Source: Gymnothorax reevesii (taxonomy: Eukaryota > Chordata > Actinopteri > Anguilliformes > Muraenidae). From it: 64,000 nucleotides of DNA. The notes under the pieces are model-generated. The model was not told the DNA's origin, searched no databases, and saw nothing but the letters and a program-made list of their open reading frames with translations. The stretch covers positions 153,657,947 through 153,721,946 of the forward strand of contig CM056573.1 in NCBI GenBank assembly GCA_029721435.1, written 5' to 3'. This document shows, in pieces, positions 30,921-43,600 of the stretch. A program made the translations under genes and the position numbers. Each line of letters starts with the position of its first letter. The first letter of the stretch is position 1.

Positions 30921-32261
30921 TTATCTTTTATTGAAGTGTAACATTTTTACCAAAGCTTCCATCTCGGATACTGTGGCCGGCTTCTTTTCGTCACTGCAGC
31001 TAAGTTGGAAAGAGAAGAGCAATTAAAATGTATAGTTGACAGGGTCCAGTCACCCAATTCTGAATACATCTCACTTTATTGGTGTTGGTGGGGCAACTTG
31101 TCAGGCACTAAGGCAGATGCAAAAAATAAAAATAAAAATATCTTCAAAAGAGGAGACAATGACCATAAGTTTATTATATCATTGCATTTTCAGAAACAGA
31201 ATTACACATGTTAACAGAAATGTCACTCTCCTATTTCTCCAAAATGCTACTGATTGCTATTGATGGAACAATTCTTAAAGCTTTTGGATTAGTCCAGACA
31301 AAGAATATAGATGAACTAGCTCTGTCAAGCCAAGCAGCTGACTTTCAATTACACTAGTGAATGTTTAGAATCAAATATGCGTTGCTGGTCCAACAGAAAC
31401 ATTTATTCAGTTCTGGGAGAAGAAATAAAACTTTGATGCAGTGGGCCTTTTCATTATAAATTACCCTCTTTAGTGACAGAATACAGTTACATGAAGGCTC
31501 GCAGACTGGTTATGTTATTCAGCAAGAAGTGATTACTCAAGCTAAAGTAATATTCTGTATCACCTTAAGCATCCTGGAAAAATTATCATTTTAAAAGCAA
31601 GATCTCACAAGCTCATACATAAACACTTATATTAGCTAGTGACAGTTAAGTAAACATTCAATACATCTCACAAAGCTCAGTAGCCATGTTAGCTTCAGGT
31701 TGCCTGTCACTAAGGTTAAATCATTTCGCACAATGTTTGTCAGCTTTCGCGGTTTTGATACAGCTTGTAAATATTTTCATGAGGCTTTATTCTAATAGTA
31801 CATAATTCCCACAATTATCTAGCCAACTATGTCAGCTTAACTCCTAAACACCAGCTACAACACGGTACGACTTAAACTTAAGAGCAACCTACCGATCAGC
31901 TGATGACTGTTGACGACGTTGAACTAACGTTATCTGCGTTTGAATTTCGATTTTCTGTTTGACTAGCTCGCTAGCTGCTCTTACATTCGCTCAGATTGCG
32001 TAAGTGAATGTAAACTAATCTAGCTTGCTATGTTAGCAAGCCATAGAAAGGTGAAGTTGGTTTGAGCCTCAGTAACAAAATATAAATTACATACATTTTA
32101 CATGCAGGGAAATAACGTTACAAAAAACTTTACATCCCAAACATAACCGTTACTTTAGACTGACCTCACCTGCTGATATCATCAGCGATGCACGCGCTCC
32201 AGCTCCAAGAAGACAGACGAACGGTCGTCAGCCGTCTTTCCCACCGCTCTCTCTCGAACAT
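30921..32261 (-). CDS. Possible two-exon gene for a 56-residue protein
   Basis: Exon 1: ATG at 32261 down to 32170 (30 codons plus two bases, MFERERWERRLTTVRLSSWS + WSACIADDIS), ending CAG|GTGAGG. Exon 2: from 30999, after a strong acceptor (GCTCTTCTCTTTCCAACTTAG), to a TAA at 30921-30923 (SDEKKPATVSEMEALVKMLH + FNKR). The phases fit: two bases plus one make a Ser codon, and 92 + 79 bases give exactly 57 codons. Exon 1 lies in a CpG-rich stretch (32160-32280), as expected of a promoter-proximal exon, whereas the surroundings are AT-rich. An AATAAA overlaps the last codons. No known protein was recognised. Exons between these two cannot be excluded, and the match of phases has a one-in-three chance of being fortuitous. 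Confidence 0.35.
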
Positions 32262-33331
32262 GGAGCGCGATTAAAAACGAAGTTCCTTCATGATGTTGAC
32301 ACACTTTTTTGAAGCATAGAAAACAGTGAGCACTCTGATTGATTTGCCCAGCATAAATGTTCTGTCGCAATGTCGTACAAATATAAATAATTCACTTCAT
32401 TTAATACATTTTTTTTCCAGTTTTCTTAAGTTTTTAGAATTATTGTGTTATGAAATTTCAAATTAATATCAAATATTGAATTAAATATTTATTGATTAAT
32501 ATTCATATCTCAAAGCAGAGAAAGGTAATACAATCATCAAAGTAAAAGTCTATTCCGTTATTATACTATTATTCCAATGACACATTTCAGACTTCATATT
32601 GTCTTATGATCTGTTGTGTTACTGTTTCAATGGCATGGCTAATTCTATGATCTCGCTGTCCCTCGCTTTGGATATTTATTTAGATTGCCAAATAAATATG
32701 CAATGAAATTATATTAAGTGTTTGATCATTCATTTTGTATCATTAACTGTACTTATTCTTACTTCAGTAATTTGGCCTGAAAGCCAAATTATTACTAATT
32801 GTATATGTGTGTGCGTGTGTAAGTGTGTTATTTTAAAAGATATGACATGCAGTTGTTGGTCCACGAGTTTAGAGGTGATTCCTGCATTATTTTCTTCTAA
32901 ATTTTGATTTAGCATGGTCTGGAATTAACCTACTTGAAAAGGCTGGTCTGCCTTCTCCTATGCCCTGTCCCCAGGTCCGTATTCCCATTTGGTTCAAATG
33001 AAGCCAAATGTACCAATTTTTGGCTGAAAACAGCCTGAGTCCACAGAGCAAAAACCTAGCCTAATGTGACAACTGTCATTTGGCCAGAATCCTCTCACCG
33101 CAGCCAAAACACAGCCAAGTGCGCCGACACTTAGCCACAATCACCAAAATTCAGTTGGCTATCAGGGTCAGGTATGTTTATTTACCTGAGTTTCAAAACA
33201 CAAAAAAGAAATTAACAAAAATCTGTATCGAGTTCTTCGTCCTAATCAATAATATGAACATCGCTACAAATCAAACACAGAGATGGTACTTATCTTGCAA
33301 TTTTGACTGTGTGCATTGTCAGATAAGTATA
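32262..33331. other. CpG-rich patch then no recognisable gene
   Basis: The first ~30 bp extend the CpG-rich patch. The rest is AT-rich, with a short TG-rich microsatellite (32803-32828). A TTTGGCTGAAAACAGCC-like region near 33017 shows weak internal repetition only. Confidence 0.35.
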
Positions 33332-33871
33332 CAGTACAGACCAAATGTTTGGACACACATTCTCATTCAATGAATTTCCTTTATTTTCATGACTATTTAT
33401 TTTGTAGATTCTCACTGAAGGCATCAAAACTATGAATGAACACATGTGGAATTATGTATGTATCAAACAGTTGTCCAATAGGGCTGTCGACTGTGTATCA
33501 ACCTGACTTCAGCACAACTCAACCGATGGACCCAACCCTGTTGATAAGGCAAGAAATTCCACTAATTAACCCTGACCAAGGCACACCTGTGAAGTGAAAA
33601 CCATTTCAGGTGACTACCTCAAGAAGCTCATCAAGAGAATGCCAAGAGTGTGCAAAGCAGCAATCAGAGCAAAGGGCGGCTACTTTGAAGAAACTAGAAT
33701 ATAAGACATGTTTTCAGTTACAGGTATTTCACACTTTTTTGTTAAGTACATAATTTCACATGATCATTCATATTTTTGATGCCTTCAGTGAGAATCTACA
33801 ATGTAAATAGTCATGAAAATAAAGGAAACGCATTGAATGAGAAAGTGTGTCCAAACTTTTGGCCTGTACTG
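33332..33871. mobile_element. Tc1-like MITE with ~100-bp inverted repeats
   Basis: Ends CAGTACAGRCCAAANGTTTGG are inverted copies, flanked by TA at 33330-33331 and 33872-33873. The similarity continues inward for ~100 bp (TTTCCTTTATTTTCATGACT; GATTCTCACTGAAGGCATCA). The middle (33580-33715) matches the tail of a Tc1 transposase gene: AGAATGCCAAGAGTGTGCAA and GGCTACTTTGAAGAA. So it is a deletion derivative of an autonomous element. Confidence 0.9.
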
Positions 33872-33974
33872 TACAATGGGCAATTGAAGTGTGATAGTCT
33901 ATTGAATACCTGACATTTTTTATGTGTACTGTTAATAAAAGAAGTATTCAAACCCCTGGCCCTAGAACATCTAA

Positions 33975-34158
33975 CAGGGCTCCTCATATCACAGTCCTTG
34001 AGGGCCGAGAACTGCTGGTTATCCACCCTCCCTTTGCCTGGGAGTCAGGAGAGATGACAATCTGGCCAATCAGCACCATTAATTTTTCACTTAATTTCCT
34101 GGAAGGAAGGAAAACCAGGACTGTATTTGGATTCGATGGCCAGATTTGGAGAGCCCGG
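33975..34158. mobile_element. hAT-like MITE, 184 bp
   Basis: Starts CAGGGCTCCTCATATCACAG and ends with its approximate inverse TTTGGAGAGCCCGG; an internal inverted pair (CAGTCCTTGAGGGCCGAGAA with the ATTCGATGGCCAGATT side) is weaker. ATCTA follows on the right and ATCTAA precedes on the left, a partial match to an 8-bp duplication. Confidence 0.5.
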
Positions 34159-34194
34159 ATCTATAGTCTTAAACAATGGTACTGTGTACACTGG

Positions 34195-34723
34195 GGATAG
34201 CCCACTGTAAACCCCATTGTGGACCCAAAGGGCAAAGCTGCTGTTGGTGCATTAGGTGTTAGCCAGTGCAGTGCCTGAGTGGGCAAGCTCAATTAAGGGC
34301 TGCTCACAGAAAGCCCACTGTGGGATGCCCACTGAAAAAACTAATGAGGGCCCAAGGGGGCAAAATTCAGCGGGCCCCATACAAGCTAACCCACCGGGGG
34401 CCTGATTGGGTTTTCTGTGGGCAAGCCCACATTGGGCTTGCCCTCAGAATGCCCACTTGGGGGCTCTAAAGGGCAGAACTGCTGTGGGCCCAACATGGGC
34501 TAACCCACATGGGGCCACATATGGGCTTCCTGTGGGCTCGCCCTCAGTGGGTTGCCCACTGAAAACCCTAATGGGGGCCCAAAGGGGGCAAAATGCTGTG
34601 GGCCTAACATAGGCAAACCCACGTTGAGCCCATTTGGGATTAGTGTGGGTTGCCTTAGCCCACACCAGCCCACAGTAAACCCACTGTTGCCCACAGTGGG
34701 CCCACAGGGGCATGTTTGCTGGG
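34195..34723. repeat. GC-rich minisatellite, array 2
   Basis: Tandem variants of AAGCCCACTGTGGGCTTGCC, TGGGGGCCCAAAGGG and GCTAACCCACATGGG, ending GGGCATGTTTGCTGGG at 34723. The end is the inverse of the start of array 1. The several ORFs overlapping it on both strands are repeat artefacts. Confidence 0.8.
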
Positions 34724-34735
34724 AGGGTTTAGGCT

Positions 34736-35005
34736 TTATTCAATAAATATTGAATAGCCCATGTCACCACTCTGTTTCTTTATATCTCTGTGCAAATACC
34801 TATTAAAGTTGGTGATGTATTCAATATTTTTTGTCGCTCTCTCCTCCCTTTGCTGAAAATGAAGTGGATGAGCCATAGCTGTTATGCGACGTGAGTATTC
34901 AGTAATGCTAAGTCCGCTAGAAGCCGCAGAGGTCTCATGTTTGTCTACTACTAAGTCACCCCTCCCGCTCAATCTGTTGTAAAAAAAAAGACATAAAAGA
35001 TGCAA
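34736..35005 (-). CDS. Unrecognised 89-codon frame
   Basis: An open frame from 35005 to 34736. It lies next to the CATGTAAAC/CCCGGTT repeat, so it could be a piece of a transposon-encoded protein. Composition is ordinary and protein-like: SITEYSRRITAMAHPLHFQQ, then REERATKNIEYITNFNRYLH. No motif or family was recognised and there is no support for expression. Confidence 0.2.
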   Translation of the reverse strand: MHLLCLFFYNRLSGRGDLVVDKHETSAASSGLSITEYSRRITAMAHPLHFQQREERATKNIEYITNFNRYLHRDIKKQSGDMGYSIFIE

Positions 35006-35185
35006 CTCACGCCTGCGCAGATAGGATGCAGTGATCAGAAAACGGGTTACTGGTATTTATCATGAATACAGGGATACAAATAACCGGGTTTCTCAGTGTT
35101 CCATGTAAACATCATATCCCGGTTATGCTCAAAGCCGGAATAAGCCTCAAAACCGGGATACTGAAGACCTTGTAAACGCAGTCAC
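34980..35185. repeat. Inverted partner of the 28.0-28.4 kb repeat
   Basis: AACCGGGTTTCTCAGTGTTC, CATGTAAACATCATATCCCG and CTCAAAACCGGGATACTG are the same motif set seen at 28.06-28.20 kb, in opposite orientation. Confidence 0.45.
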
Positions 35186-35404
35186 TGAGTTACTTTTTGA
35201 ATGAAGTAACTAGTAACTGTAACTTGTTCCTATTTTTCAATAACTAGCACAATACTGGTGTATATTTAGGAACCTCAGTTCCTTGTTGTTTTATATTTCT
35301 ACCTTTGTGCCTTCTGCCGTGCAGTTGATCATTAAACATAACCAAGTCCATCCTTGCACCTGAGTCCAGTCCTCAACTTCCTCTCTTCACAAAGTTCAAA
35401 ACGT

Positions 35405-35820
35405 TACAGCATGCTGGCAGAAAGAAACCGGAAGTTTGGAGGCTTTGTTTTGTGCATAAGGGAGTGTTTCGACATTGGTTTGCGCTATTAAATCTTTCTG
35501 GTGTGTTGCATTAGATAAGCCATTCTTGTGTTACCATTCTTTTTCCTGAAATCTGAAGACACAAAGGGTTCGTTTGACAGAATAAGGAACTTGAAATTTT
35601 GAAAGGCTCATGGCAAAAATAACTGTTCACTAGTTTCACTCATTGGGGTTAGCGATGGGTCATTTTTACAACATTGCTTTGACTAAAGCCAGAAATTCTA
35701 TTAATACTGAATTGTACATTCTCCGAAGGTGGCACTGTTCACAATATCACTAATTCCTATTGTATTCATAAGTCTTGTGTGATATTAAATGTTGGTTAGA
35801 AGGTTCTGAGCGAACATAAA
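35405..35820. repeat. Dispersed repeat, copy 2
   Basis: 35545-35820 matches 10311-10730, and 35405-35550 matches 36895-37055 in the same orientation (GGCAGAAAGAAACCGGAAGT; AGTGTTTCGACATTGG; ATAAGCCATTCTTGTGTTAC). Together they outline one longer repeat family with three partial copies in the window. Confidence 0.65.
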
Positions 35821-35824
35821 CCTG

Positions 35825-36457
35825 ATATGAAATCAGGTAGACACCAGAAGCGAGGTGAAGGGGAATGAGGATTTATTGAAAAAATAAAAAACAAAACAGG
35901 CACGAGGGCCAACAAAAAACTTGGCCCAAAGGGTTGCATAAGACAAACTAAGGTAAGCTGCACAGAGCGTGGAAACTAAATAGCAAAAACAGCAAAAACA
36001 AAAAACCACTGGAAACTCCAGAGAGAAGCAAGAACAGAAATAATCAACGATACTAAGGCTATATACAAAAACGAGAACAAGGCTTGGGAACATGAACGTG
36101 AGCGTGAACTGGAGAACAAAACTTGCACATGGAACGAGACTTGGAAACAAGAACTCGAACATGGAGCAAGGCTCGACTAGAACCAAAACTTGAGACACTG
36201 TCTGCCAGCCAACTTCCACCGCATCCAGATAAAGGCTTAGAAATCATGGCACATGAGGGGCAACACCTGGAGAAAGAGAAACAAGAGGCATGGCAAGATC
36301 AAGACATGGACAGAGATTGGATGACAAGACTTGCTCATTAAGAGAATGAGTGTGCTCAGCTTAAGTACCAATTAAGTATGCAGTTTGGAAGCAAGCATGA
36401 ATGTTAAGAACAGAAAAGCACAGCAAGATCTTGAAATAGCAAAGCAGGAATCATGAC
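35825..36457 (-). repeat. Solo LTR-like sequence, minus strand
   Basis: Read on the minus strand it starts TGTCATGATTCC (36457) and near its end has CAATAAATCCTCATTCCCC, followed by CTCGCTTCTGGTGTCTACC, an arrangement typical of fish Gypsy-type LTRs ending shortly after the polyadenylation signal. The ending lies near 35825. No target duplication was confirmed. The 128-codon minus frame 35833-36219 is a T-rich LTR artefact. Confidence 0.5.
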
Positions 36458-37606
36458 AATAAACTCCCTGTCTAAATTAGTAGTATTAGTAATGTGCCTA
36501 TCTAAGAATTACACCACCCAGTGAGTGTTAGTAAATGTTAGGAACTTAAAAACAGTAAATTGTTAATTAAGCTTAGAAAGCCCCGAATCAGCACAGCATG
36601 GAAGGAAGGGGGAAACACCAAAGCCAACCAGAGCTCTGAAAATGTGCAACAACGAAGGCACGGGGTGGAACGCAGACAAGCGGTGGAGTGGCATGGCAGA
36701 CCTGGCAAAAAAAAAAACATGGTAAAGTAAAAACGTGGACAATGAATGTGAATATTGAAATACTTGATCCTGATACAAGAAACTGTTAAAACTGTGACTA
36801 TGAACTATGAAACCATGAAACTAGGAACATGAAACTGTTAAAACCATAAATGCTGTACTGTTCTGGCCAAAGGCCAGAACTCCGGAACACAACATAAACC
36901 CTCAATTCTCACATCTGCATACTGGCAGGAAAAAGCCAGAGGTTTAGAGGTTTCCTTTTGTGTATCAGGAAGTGTTTCTACCTTGGTATGTGCTATCAAG
37001 TCTTTCCGGTAACTCGCACTATAGGTAAGCCATTCCTCTATTACGATTCTTTTATTCATGAATACATTTTATTTTTAAACTTGTTTATGTGCAGTATATG
37101 CATATCCAGGAACACATATACAAATAGATTCACTAGAACTGAATGTAATATTTTTGTAATGTTTTTTGTAATGTGTTTAGCCTTATGAAGGCCTAACTAG
37201 CAGCATGGAACCTGAGTCAAGAGACAACAGAGACAGATTTCAAATGCAAATTCCATAGAATTATGTCTCAACCTAATTAAATTGTTCCAGTTACTTTTGC
37301 TCTACTAACCTGACTTATATAAAGATCCATAATTTGAATGAAATCACGCATCAAAGCTGTAAATGTCCACTCAGTAAAGCTTGGCAGTCCTCATGTTCAC
37401 CCAGCATATTGATGGCATAATGTTAGAGCAGTCTTTGAGCCTTTTTTTTTTTTTTGCAGTTGAACTGAAACTTTGATGGACTATATTTGTTAAAGTAGCA
37501 TAAGCAATAGGTAAATTTGATAAAGTAGCTGTATTTATGTGTACAAAAAGACAACATTTTGTGCAAAATTTTTCAGCATGTTTTTTCTCCTGTCAGTTTT
37601 AGAGAA
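36458..37606. other. Repeat copy 3 and upstream region of the immunoglobulin gene
   Basis: 36895-37055 is the third copy of the dispersed repeat. From about 37060 to 37606 the sequence is AT-rich with a T12 tract at 37443 and precedes the signal-peptide exon; it should hold that gene's promoter, but no convincing TATA box was seen. Confidence 0.4.
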
Positions 37607-40600
37607 ATGCTGTTCATTCTCCTCTTGGTCCTTGTGCACCAGTTCTCAGGTAATGCACTGCTGCTTCATGGCAGAAAATAATTAAATAGTAATAAATAGA
37701 GTGATTATGCTGCATGTGCATGTCACTGCATTACTGTGGGCTTCACATCATGTGTATTATGGGAACTAAATAGAGTGATTATGCTGCATGCGCATGTCAC
37801 TGCATGACTGTGGACTTTACATCATGTGTATAATGGGAACTTTCTCCAGAGACTCCAGTCATAACTGTATCTTGATTATCTCAGATAGGGTTTGCTGCTT
37901 GATTTGGGTGACCCAGTCAGAAGATGAAGTGGATGCTGTAGTGGGTGGAATCATTGCCCTCAGATGTCAGATACATTCCGATTCTGGGGATGAAATTTCA
38001 AGTTGTCGCGTCCGGTGGTACATTCGGGAAACAAAAAGGTGGAGAGAGGTGGGAGACTTAGCACGTCTCAAAGGAAGAATCATAAAGGACTATGACGCCA
38101 GCACGACAAAAACCACCATCACGATTACAGAGCTGACAATAAATGACACTGACACCTACTTCTGCACTCTGATTTGTAATATAAATGGGCAAAACAAGCA
38201 GCACCATGGGAATGGAACAAACATCAACATCTGCCATCATGGGTGCCTCACCACAAAAATCCCAATCACCAATGTTACAGTTTTAAAAGGTAAAGAATAG
38301 CTTTGATTCACTTGCTTTTGCCATTTTCTCTACTGGATTGCAGAGCTAAAACTTTACAGTAATTCAATAGAAGTTCCATTCCAATTGAACTACATTTCCA
38401 CTCTCAAAACAGATGTGTTACATAATATAGTTTGTGATATTTGAACCATTTTGAATGTTATCACTCTGACCATTATAATGAGCTATCAGTACCACACACA
38501 TGGGGCTTGTTAACTTTCTAGTAAATTCAGTGGATCATTAGCTTCGATTGATAGTTTTGATCAGTGGTGGGGCCTTTCTATAAGGAGTTGACACATTCCT
38601 TCTGTATTTGCGTGGGCTTTTTCCGGGACAAAATGAACAAAACAGAAACTTGGACTGTTGACAAAGATGGAAATCACAGATCTCTAGATGGGGTTTGGTG
38701 ACTCTTGAGATATCCAGCTGATCAAAAACCTGTACTTTTACAGACATTTTTAATAATAATTCATGACATGACGGATGATCGATGATGTGAATCTGTGATA
38801 ACAATCCATGGAACAATCTAGTTAGTGAACAGGGCCCCAACTACCCCACTTCTGTGCTGCTGATAATGCTCATTCAGTTGAGTGACAACATTTGAGCAGT
38901 TGGATATCTTTCACACGCCACCATAAGGGTCATTCCATGTGAAAAGAAACCAATCTGAGAAAATCCTTCCACCACACCATCTCAGATATGGCTGATAGTT
39001 TTATATTTCAAAATGTATGTCATAACCAGTAAACTGGCTAAATTTCAGCTTCCTACCCCTACTACAACCCATCCAAAAAAATTATTATATCTTTAAAAAT
39101 AACGAGGATTGTATCATCAAATTTGACCCCGCGAGACATTTTCATATTTCAATTCTTCATAAATCAGGCAATAATCATTCTGGAGACTTGAAATTTTTCA
39201 TGCTTATTCAGATAGTACTGTAGATTGCAAATAAACAAACCATTTGCTTCTCACATGATTATTGACAGTCTTAATAGGGCTCAAAGTTAGTATAATTTAG
39301 AGTTTCGTCCATTTTCTGTGCCCCCAAAAATTATGATGTCACCTCCACACAGATCTGTTACTTATTTTCTATGTTCTTCTGTACATGCAGTTTTAGGAAA
39401 TATAACAGAAGTAGCTGGAGAATTATTTTCCTGGGGATGATGGCATGACAGAAATGTAAAATGTGCCAATCGTACATGATGATAACTTGATTTTCAAGAG
39501 GTAGCAGAGGTGATACATTCCTGAAAGTGTTTTTGTGTATTCTTTTGGACCAAAAGATATACTGTGAGAAATTTCAATTTTTTGTGTTCATTCTGTGAAC
39601 ACTTTTGTGGTCTGTTGATCTTGAGCTTATAATCGTCCACTGGAAATATCCAAATATATTAGATTTACATGTATTCAGAAAATTTTTCTCAGAATTCTCC
39701 AGGGAATGATATTTTTTCACTGAATATGAGCAGAGTATCCAACTATCCATTGGGTCATATGGAGCAACATGCATTTCAGTGCTGATGTAACATGCATGGC
39801 ACAACATGCATGCATGTCCAAACACATTAATGACTCATGCTGATGTCATTCTGGAGTCCAGTCATCTGCACAATCAGCATCTATGGAATGACATCACTCC
39901 CTTGATCCTTGATGATATAACTACACTTGTTCATAAATTAAATCTCATTTTGCAAAAAGTTGTATCGAGATAAAGCTGAAGAATTGCACCGAAATATGGC
40001 TACGCTGTCAACTAGTCACTCTTTATCCAATTGTTCGTTTGGTTTAGAATTGAATACGGCATGTCACAAAACATCATATACCAAAGGAAAACAACAAATT
40101 AGACAATTCTCAGATTTATCTGAAGAGGACAGGTCACTGATATTATGGAGATCTGATTTGAGAAATTTGAAGAACAAACCTAATCTATCAATCTGCTTAT
40201 ACCATGAGAAGTACTATTTGCTGAAATACACTCCATTATAAGTTAACTGTTGTGATCCTTTCGCTGTCCATAAGAATCTCATAAAAAGATATTTGAGAAC
40301 TATTCAAATTGATTATGCCATGCAGATACAGGACCGCTTTGGGAAGTCAATTAAACTGGGACAGAAATTGTGCCCAACGTGTGTGAAGAAGATCACCTCA
40401 AATGTGAATGAAGTAACAGAGATCTGGTGATCATGAAGAATAATACTTGATTTATAGGCCGAAGTATCCCAATATGTGCATTGAAAACAAATATCTTGCA
40501 CATTTTATTCACATTTTTGATAGTGATCATTTGTATAATCATTTCATAATGATTTTTCTTTACATATTTAAGTGATTATGACTTCTTATTAAGGTTAATT

Positions 40601-43600
40601 AGGATGAAAGTAATCATACTATGTACATACAGCTAGTTTGTTACATTTTTGTGCACTTGAAAATATGTAGAAATGTCACACACTTAAAAATGGTTACAAG
40701 AGGAACACAAATCTGAAATTTCATACATTTGTTGTTTATGATGTTAGTAATGTACATACCAAATATCATTGCCATAGCACCTCTGCTACCTGCTGAAATT
40801 CACCTGATTTGATTGTGCGTGATTTACATTTTTTCCATTTTTGAACTTCCATATGTTCAGCATGAATGGGTTTATAATTATTTATGTTATATTTTATGAA
40901 AATATACCTATAAATGTGCAAGCACAATAAAGATCAGATCTGTGTTTGAATATTTTCTTGGTTTTTAGACTTCTAAACATGGACAAGATTGATATTTTCT
41001 TCAATTTTAGACATTCATGGCACTCTATATGATCACCAGGGAACAAATTCTGTTGCAGATTTGGAATCTACACAAAAATTCAGTCAGGAAGTGAAATTTC
41101 AGGTCTCTATCAAGTTTCATTTCTGAGTTATTAACATTTGATTTCTGGAAAATTTCAACAGGACAAAAAATTATCAATTTAACTTTTATTTCCGAACACT
41201 AAAATTGCTATCAACATGGGAAATTATTGGAGTAGGCGGCTAAAATTTTGGGATTATTCATCTAATACCATGTTGATTACCACAATAAAATTTCAAGTAA
41301 ATCTGAGATGGTGTGGCGTAAGCCTATTGTTCAATGGCATGGAATGACCCTTATCTGATAAAGACAGCATAGTTTGTGTCACTTTCTTCTTAGTCTGTGT
41401 TAAAATTCTCCCATTGTAACATGTAAATTGTATTAGTATGAAGTATATGCCCCCTTCCCAATTTCTTCTATTTTTGCATATACGACTCACTAAAATGCTC
41501 CAGATCATTAAATTAATATTAATATTAGACAAAGATAACCCAAGTCAACACAAAATGCATTTTTCAAATGAAATTTTTCTTTATTGAAGGAAAAAAAGCA
41601 TTCCAAACCTACCCGGACCTATGTGAGAAAGTAATTTCCCCCTTAGTTCCAAAGTCAAAGAATTAAAAAGATTAAATTAATACACCCAGGAATGTTTACT
41701 GGCTGATCAGCTGAATCTGAGCATCACTTAAACACAAGACCTGTTTGGGATTTTGACGAAGGCAAAAAGTAGCAGATGGTTCCGCAATCTAAAGAAATTC
41801 AAGAAATGATGAGAAACAAAGTCATTGGCATCTATCAATCGGGGAAGGATTACATAGCCATTTCTAAGGTTGTGGGTGGACTCCAGCGAACCATGGTGAA
41901 AAGCCATTATTGACAAATAGAGAACTTGGAAGAATGGTGACCCTTCTCAGGAGTGGCCAACAGACCAAAAATCCTCCAAGAGCTCATCCTAATCACAAAA
42001 AAAAAACCACGATAAAGAACTTCTGTTTAATGCCAGATGTGTTAGTTGCATGTAAACTGAGCTATCTGAGAAAAGTTTTGTTTAATACTCAACAGATAAT
42101 GGTAGATAATATTAATCGCTCTGTCTTTTTTGACGGTTTACTATTAATATGGCTAGAACAAAGGTTAAGGTTGCCTCAAAGCAAATTTTTGTGATGAGAG
42201 GTGTGTTATGATTTGTGAGCTGTGAGTGTGGTCTGGACTTTTCTTTGCGTCTCTCGTTCCTGGATGATATTGAATTCCGTGGCTATCGGATTCTTTACTC
42301 AACTGTCTGGTTGAGCTGGGCCGCACCTTCCCGGACTCTATATAAGCAGGAAGTCTGGCACGCCCCCTTCGCTAGAGTGTCTGTTTTTAGCTTCGTACTA
42401 TTGCCAAAGATATCTGTAGTCAGGTTTTGTATGACTTTCTATCTTCTGATTATTGGAGTTTCTTCTCCCTTTTTTCTATTTCACTTTGCTTCCGTGTTTT
42501 TGACTATTATACGTCCTTTGGAAGCACGAGTACTTTCATTTAGTCTGTATTATTCTCTGTGTTTGTACTTTGTCCGTGCTGCTCACTCTCTCTCTGGTCA
42601 TTGCGCTTTTACCTCCTAATTCTATCGGCCATTAAAGAACCCTCTAGCCAGCATGGAGTCGTCAGCAATGGCTGCGTTAGAGACTGTTGTGGCTAATCAA
42701 CAAGCTGTTCTCTCTGGATATGGCAAGGGTCTTTCTACCCTGAACAATCAGCAGGCAAAGTTGGCGGAGAGAGTCCACCTTTAGGCGAATGCCATGGAGA
42801 GACAGGAGAACGTTCTGTTAACTCTCACCGAGAGTATTAGAGCCTTGTCCACTCAGATTACACAAAATATTACACAAGTGCAATCTGTTCACCTTCCCCG
42901 AGATCCAAAACTCCAGTTATCCCCAAGATATGGAGGCGAGGCAGGAAGATGTAAAGATTTCATTGCCCAATGTGAAATATTTTTTAAGTGCAGCCTTCAC
43001 GGTTTGTGAATGAAGAGTCTTGGGTTTCATTTATTTCATCCCTCTTGAACGACACAGCACTCACTTGCATCGGCCCACTTATTTGATCTAATTCACCAGT
43101 CATGAATACTGTGGAGACTCTCGTTATAGAAATGGTATCGGTGTTTGATCAGGACGTTTGTGGTCAGGACGCAGCTACGCGTTTAATGCATCTGAAGCTG
43201 GGCTCTGAGAGTGTTGCTGAGTTTTCAGATCTCATTTCGCTCCTTGGCAACAGAGACATGCTGGCCAGAAGCACCTCCGATGACAGTTTTTGTTCACGCT
43301 TTGACTAAGGAGGTTAAGGACGCTCTGGCTGCATTGGAGCCTTGTGTTTCCCTGGATTCGTTGGTTCGCACTGCTGTGCGAATTGATAATCGCATCCGCA
43401 AACGTAACTGGGAGAAACGTACTGCATTGACTCTTGCTGGCAACAGGGCTAATGCTCCTTGCAGTGTGCATTCAGCTCCCATTTCGCCCCCTGAGATTTC
43501 CACGCCTGGCGAGCCTATGCAGGTTGATGGCTCATAAACCTGTTTGCAGACGTATAATCTGCTCTAATTGTAATAAACTGGTACATATCCGTCCACACTG

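Noticed and set aside
34266..34746. Five overlapping ORFs on both strands, Gly/Pro/Trp-rich
   Set aside because: They are translations of the GC-rich minisatellite in different frames.
35833..36219. 128-codon, Phe/Leu/Ser-rich minus-strand ORF resembling a membrane protein
   Set aside because: It lies in a pyrimidine-rich LTR-like sequence; the hydrophobic look comes from T-rich codons.
42215..42619. 134-codon ORF, hydrophobic
   Set aside because: It covers the T-rich LTR leader of Gypsy B upstream of gag and shows no motif.
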